DNA of 36,697 bases from Saccoglossus kowalevskii (taxonomy: Eukaryota > Hemichordata > Enteropneusta > Harrimaniidae): the NCBI RefSeq assembly GCF_000003605.2, contig NW_003113694.1, positions 1-36,697 of the forward strand, in the 5' to 3' direction. Shown one piece after another: positions 33,776-36,697 of this stretch (position 1 is the first letter of the stretch; the number at the start of each line of letters is the position of its first letter). Below the pieces are notes generated by a model, which saw only the letters and a list, made by a program, of their open reading frames with translations, was not told where the DNA came from and did no database searches. A program made the position numbers and the translations under genes.

Positions 33776-35520
33776 AGTTTCACCTGGACATAAGAGGGTG
33801 GTAGTCATCCTCTTTGTAGTGAATTCTTAGTTGTTAGTTTCACCTGAACTAGTAAGAGGGTGGTAGTCATCCTCTTTGTACTGAATTCTTAGTTGTTAGT
33901 TTCACCTGAACTATTAAGAGGGTGGTAGTCATCCTCTTTGTAATGAATTCTTAGTTGTTAGTTTCACCTGAACTAGTAAGAGGGTGGTAGTCATCCTTTT
34001 GTACTGAATTCTTAGTTGTTAGTTTCACCTGAACTTGTAAGAGGGTGGTAGTCATCATCTTTGTAATGAATTCTTAGTTGTTAGTTTCACCTGAACTAGT
34101 AAGAGGGTGGTAGTCATCCTCTTTGTACTGGATTCTTAGTTGTTAGTTTCACCTGAACTAATAAGAGGGTGGTAGTCATCCTCTTTGTACTGAATACTTA
34201 GTTGTTAATTTCACCTGAACTAGTAAGAGGGTAGTAGTCATTCTCTTTGTACTGGATTCTTAGTTGGAGTTTCACCTGAACTAGTATGAGGGTAGTAGTC
34301 ATCCTCTTTGTACTGAATTTTTTAGTTGTTAATTTCAGCTGGACTATTAAGAGGGAAGTAGTCATCCTTTTTGTTTTGAATTCTTAGTTGTTCGTTCCAC
34401 CTGTACTAGTAAGAAGGCGGTAGTCATCCTTTTTGTTTTGAATTCTTAGTTGTTAGTTTCACCTAGACGAGTAAAAGGGTAGTAGTCATCCTCTTTGTAC
34501 TGAATTCTTAGTTGTTAGTTTTACCTGAACTAGTAAGAGGGCAGTAGTCATCCTCTTTGTACTGGATTCTTAGTTGTAGTTTCACCTGAACTAGTATGAG
34601 GGTGGTAGTCATCCTATTTGTATTGCATTCTTAGTTGTTAGTTTCACCTGAACTAGTAAGAGAGTGCTGGTCATCCTCTTTGTACTGAATTTTTAGTTGT
34701 TAGTTTCAGCTGGACTATTAAGAGGGTAGTAGTCATCCTCTTTGTACTGAATTCTTAGTTGTTAGTTTCATCTGAAATAGTAAGAGGGTGGTAGTCATTC
34801 TCTTTGTACTGAATTCTTAGTTGTTAATTTCACCTGAACTAGTAAGAGGGTAGTAGTCATTCTCTTTGTACTGGATTCTTAGTTGTAGTTTCACCTGAAC
34901 TAGTATGAGGGTAGTAGTCATCCTCTTTGTACTGAATTCTTTGTTGTTAGTTTCACCTGGACTAGTAAGATGGCAGTAGTCATCCTCTTTGTACTGGATT
35001 CTTAGTTGTACTTTCAGCTGGACTATTAAGAGGGTAGTAGTCATCCTCTTTGTACTGAATTCTTAGTTGTTTGTTTCACCTGAACTAGTAAGAGGGTGGT
35101 AGTCATCCTCTTTGTACTGAATTCTTAGCTGTCAGTTTCACCTGAACTAGTAAGAAGGTGGTAGTCATCCTCTTTGTACTGAATTCTCAGTTGTTAGTTT
35201 CACCTGGACTAGTAAGAGGGTGGTAGTCATCCTCTTTGTACTGAATTCTTAGCTGTTAGTTTCACCTGAACTAGTAAGAAGGTGGTAATCATCCTCTTTG
35301 TACTGGATTCTTAGTTGTTAGTTTCACCTGGACTAGTAAAAGGGCAGTAGTCATCCTCTTTGTACTGAATTCTTAGTTGTTAGTTTCACCTGAACTAGTA
35401 AGAAGGTGGTAGTCATTCTCTTTGTACTGAATTCTTAGTTGTTAGTTTCACCTGGACATAAGAGGGTGGTAGTCATCCTCTTTGTAGTGAATTCTTAGTT
35501 GTTAGTTTCACCTGAACTAG
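33140..35520 (+). repeat. Pair of about 700-bp blocks, 1665-1668 bp apart
   Basis: Positions 33140-33850 and 34805-35518 run in parallel: GTAGTAGTCATTC or its variant, TATGAGGG, TTTGTTG, GGGCAG, CAGCTGG-CTATT, TTGTTTG, GCTGTCAG (33460 and 35127), CTAGTAAAAGGGCAG, then GGACATAAG followed by GTAGTGAATTC. The offset rises from 1665 to 1668, which is exactly accounted for by three single-base losses in the first copy near 33260-33325. Confidence 0.85.
33850..34800 (+). repeat. Mosaic stretch with a family A fragment at about 34315-34560
   Basis: Plain units (GTAATG, TCATCATC) are followed by a short island carrying GGGAAG, TTTTTGTTTTG, TTCGTTCC (TCCACCTG at 34396) and GACGAGTAAAAG, matching about 6530-6790. 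The left join reads GAATTTTTTAG, one T longer than the usual GAATTTTTAG. GTATTGCATTC (about 34620) and a GTGCTGG/CAGCTGG pair follow. The island is only about four monomers long. Confidence 0.77.
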
Positions 35521-36697
35521 TAAGAATGTGGTAGTCATCCTCTTTGTACTGAATTCTTAGTTGTTAGTTTCACCTGAACTAGTAAGAGGGTGGTAGCCAT
35601 CCTCTTTGTACTGAATACTTAGTTGTTAATTTCACCTGAACTAGTAAGAGGGTAGTAGTCATTCTCTTTGTACTGGATTCTTAGTTGTAGTTTCACCTGA
35701 ACTAGTATGAGGGTAGTAGTCATCCTCTTTGTACTGAATTCTTAGCTGTTAATTTCACCTGAACTAGTAAGAGGGTAGTAGTCATTCTCTTTGTACTGAT
35801 TCTTAGTTGTAGTTTCACCTGGACTAGTAGAGGGCAGTAGTCATCCTCTTTGTACTGGATTCTTAGTTGTACTTTCAGCTGGACTATTAGAAGGGTAGTA
35901 GTCATCCTCTTTGTACTGAATCTTAGTTGTTTGTTTCACATGAACTAGTAAGAGGAGTGAGTAGTCACCCTCTTTGTACTGAATTCTTAGCTGTCAGTTT
36001 CACTGAACTAGTAAGAAGGTGGTAGTCATCCTCTTTGTACTGAATTCTCAGTTGTTAGTTTCACCTGGACTAGTGAGAGGGTGGTAGTCATCCTCTTTGT
36101 ACTGAATTCTTAGTTGTTAGTTTCACCTGAACTAGTAAGAAGGTGGTAATCATCCTCTTTGTACTGGATTCTTAGTTGTTAGTTTCACCTGGACTAGTAA
36201 GAGGGCAGTAGTCATCCTCTTTGTACTGAATTCTTAGTTGTTAGTTTCACCTGAACTAGTAAGAAGGTGGTAGTCATTCTCTTTGTACTGAATTCTTAGT
36301 TGTTAGTTTCACCTGGACTAGTAAGAGGGCAGTAGTCATCCTCTTTGTACTGGATTCTTAGTTGTAGTTTCAGCTGGACTATTAAGAGGGTAGTAGTCAT
36401 CCTCTTTGTACTGAATTCTTAGTTGTAGTTTCACCTGGACTAGTAAGAGGGTGGTAGTCATCCTTTTTGTTTTGAATTCTTAGTTGTTAGTTTCACCTGG
36501 ACTAGTAAGAGGGTAGTAGTCATCCTCTTTGTACTGAATTCTTAGTTGTTAGTTTCACCTGATCTAGTAAGAGGGTGGTAGTCATCCTCTTTTTACTGAA
36601 TTCTTAGTTGTTAGTTTCACCTGAACTAGTAAGAGAGTAGTAGTCGTTCTCTTTGTACTAAATTCTTATTTGTTAGTTCACCTGAACTAGTAAGAGG
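35520..36697 (+). repeat. Terminal mosaic, ends inside the array
   Basis: Positions 35560-35990 are cassette units with many small indels and odd changes (ACTGATTC, CTAGTAGAGG, TTAGAAGG, GAATCTTAG, TTCACATG, AGAGGAGTGAG, TTCACTG). From 36000 a family A run (AGTGAG at 36072, CAGCTGG at 36371) parallels about 6.99-7.46 kb, with two extra monomers. The last 160 bp (ATCTAG, TTTTTACTG, GTCGTTC, GTACTAAATTC) match about 17165-17310. The window stops mid-monomer, with no array boundary. Confidence 0.78.

Larger units (their letters stand above)
1..36697 (+). repeat. Satellite array, about 62-bp monomer, fills the window
   Basis: Every stretch read, on either strand, is a copy of one roughly 62-bp unit in one orientation; no unique sequence interrupts it. 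Landmarks in monomer coordinates are CACCTG 1-6, ACTAGT 8-13, AAGAGGG 14-20, CCTCTTTG 31-38, GAATTC 43-48 and the TTAGTTG/TTAGTTT pair 49-62. The array starts and ends inside the repeat, so its true length is unknown but exceeds 36.7 kb. Dividing by about 61.8 bp gives roughly 594 units. The plus strand is T-rich (24 T, 14 A per consensus unit). The size, lack of genes and layered organisation fit eukaryotic satellite DNA. The family is not one I recognise, and whether it is centromeric, subtelomeric or interstitial cannot be told from the sequence. Confidence 0.97.

Noticed and set aside
1-36697. CRISPR array (regular repeats about 62 bp apart)
   Set aside because: There are no unique spacers. 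The entire unit repeats and variation is spread along the monomer. No cas-like genes are present.
1-36697. Telomere or telomere-like repeat because of the TTAGTTG/TTAGTTT tail
   Set aside because: The TTAG motifs occur only as a pair once per 62-bp unit. There is no run of short telomeric repeats.
1-36697. CENP-B box as evidence for a centromere
   Set aside because: The box needs CpG-containing TTCG and CGGG parts. The consensus has no CpG, and TTCGTTCC variants lack the second part.
1-36697. Transposon, insertion sequence or terminal inverted repeats
   Set aside because: All units share one orientation. No non-satellite insert, long inverted repeat or target-site duplication was seen.
1-36697. 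tRNA, rRNA or other structured RNA genes
   Set aside because: No tRNA box A/B arrangement or rRNA core was recognised, and any such element would have to be present in every monomer.
1-36697. Protein-coding repeat gene (tandem-repeat protein) on the plus strand
   Set aside because: TGA, TAG and TAA around the CACCTGAACTAGTAAG part block all three plus frames within nearly every unit, and 62 is not a multiple of 3.
1-36697. SOX/TCF-like TACAAAG motif (minus strand, monomer 34-40) as a regulatory array
   Set aside because: A 7-base match expected often by chance; no promoter or gene is nearby and no special conservation could be measured by eye.
1-36697. Undescribed defence or metabolic system
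   Set aside because: No gene of any kind is present, so there is nothing to build such a system from in this window.

Overview
The whole window is one uninterrupted tandem-repeat array. The unit is about 62 bp, with a common 61-bp form and rarer 60-bp forms. It is repeated in the same orientation from the first base to the last, roughly 590 to 595 times if the average is 61.8 bp. I found no unique DNA, protein gene, RNA gene, transposon or CRISPR array. Both window ends lie inside the repeat, so the real array is longer than 36.7 kb. This is satellite DNA, or a very long minisatellite, and fits a eukaryotic genome far better than a bacterial or viral one. I do not recognise the family and cannot name the species.

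The consensus unit, numbered from CACCTG, has an E-box-like CACCTG at 1-6, a SpeI site ACTAGT at 8-13, a purine run AAGAGGG at 14-20, its near complement CCTCTT at 31-36, an EcoRI site GAATTC at 43-48, and a short direct repeat (TTAGTTG then TTAGTTT) at 49-62. By hand count it has 14 A, 10 C, 14 G and 24 T (about 39% GC) and no CpG. A perfect consensus copy lies at 20500-20561.

The monomers fall into recognisable variants that occur in a fixed order, giving an irregular higher-order repeat (HOR). Four block families recur. Family A carries the TTCGTTCC, AGCCGG and AGTGAG variants (about 0.3-1.2, 5.8-9.15, 17.6-18.2, 25.15-28.9, 34.3-34.6 and 36.0-36.5 kb). Family B carries TCATTCATTTTG, ACAGAATTC, GGACATAAG and CTTGTTAGAG (about 3.3-3.7, 9.15-10.25, 12.9-14.0, 19.05-20.8, 21.7-22.0 and 30.0-31.6 kb). 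Family C carries AAGTAGG, ATACGAGG and GGTATTCATCC (about 1.2-3.1, 4.1-4.9, 14.2-15.7 and 20.8-24.1 kb, with partial relatives at 31.6-32.5 and 33.1-35.5 kb). Family D carries GTACTTAATTC, TTTGAACTGG and CCTGCACTAG (about 4.9-5.8, 10.4-11.4, 12.2-12.6, 16.7-17.1, 18.4-19.0 and 24.6-25.1 kb).

The clearest HOR is a 1791-bp, 29-monomer unit repeated twice plus a fragment at 25150-28890. Other paired blocks lie 495, 1049, 1112, 1665, 1792, 3766, 3831, 4634, 5499, 5617, 13091 and 19631 bp apart. A two-monomer unit is locally amplified at 30571-30985. Block junctions stay in monomer register, as expected of unequal exchange or gene-conversion-like copying. A few short stretches carry clustered 1-2 bp indels absent from their sister blocks; these may be consensus errors in the assembly.

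The only open frames are 61-95 codon minus-strand frames made by particular monomer orders. I judge them non-coding. I did not find a new biological system here. What deserves attention is the array's layered, mosaic structure.
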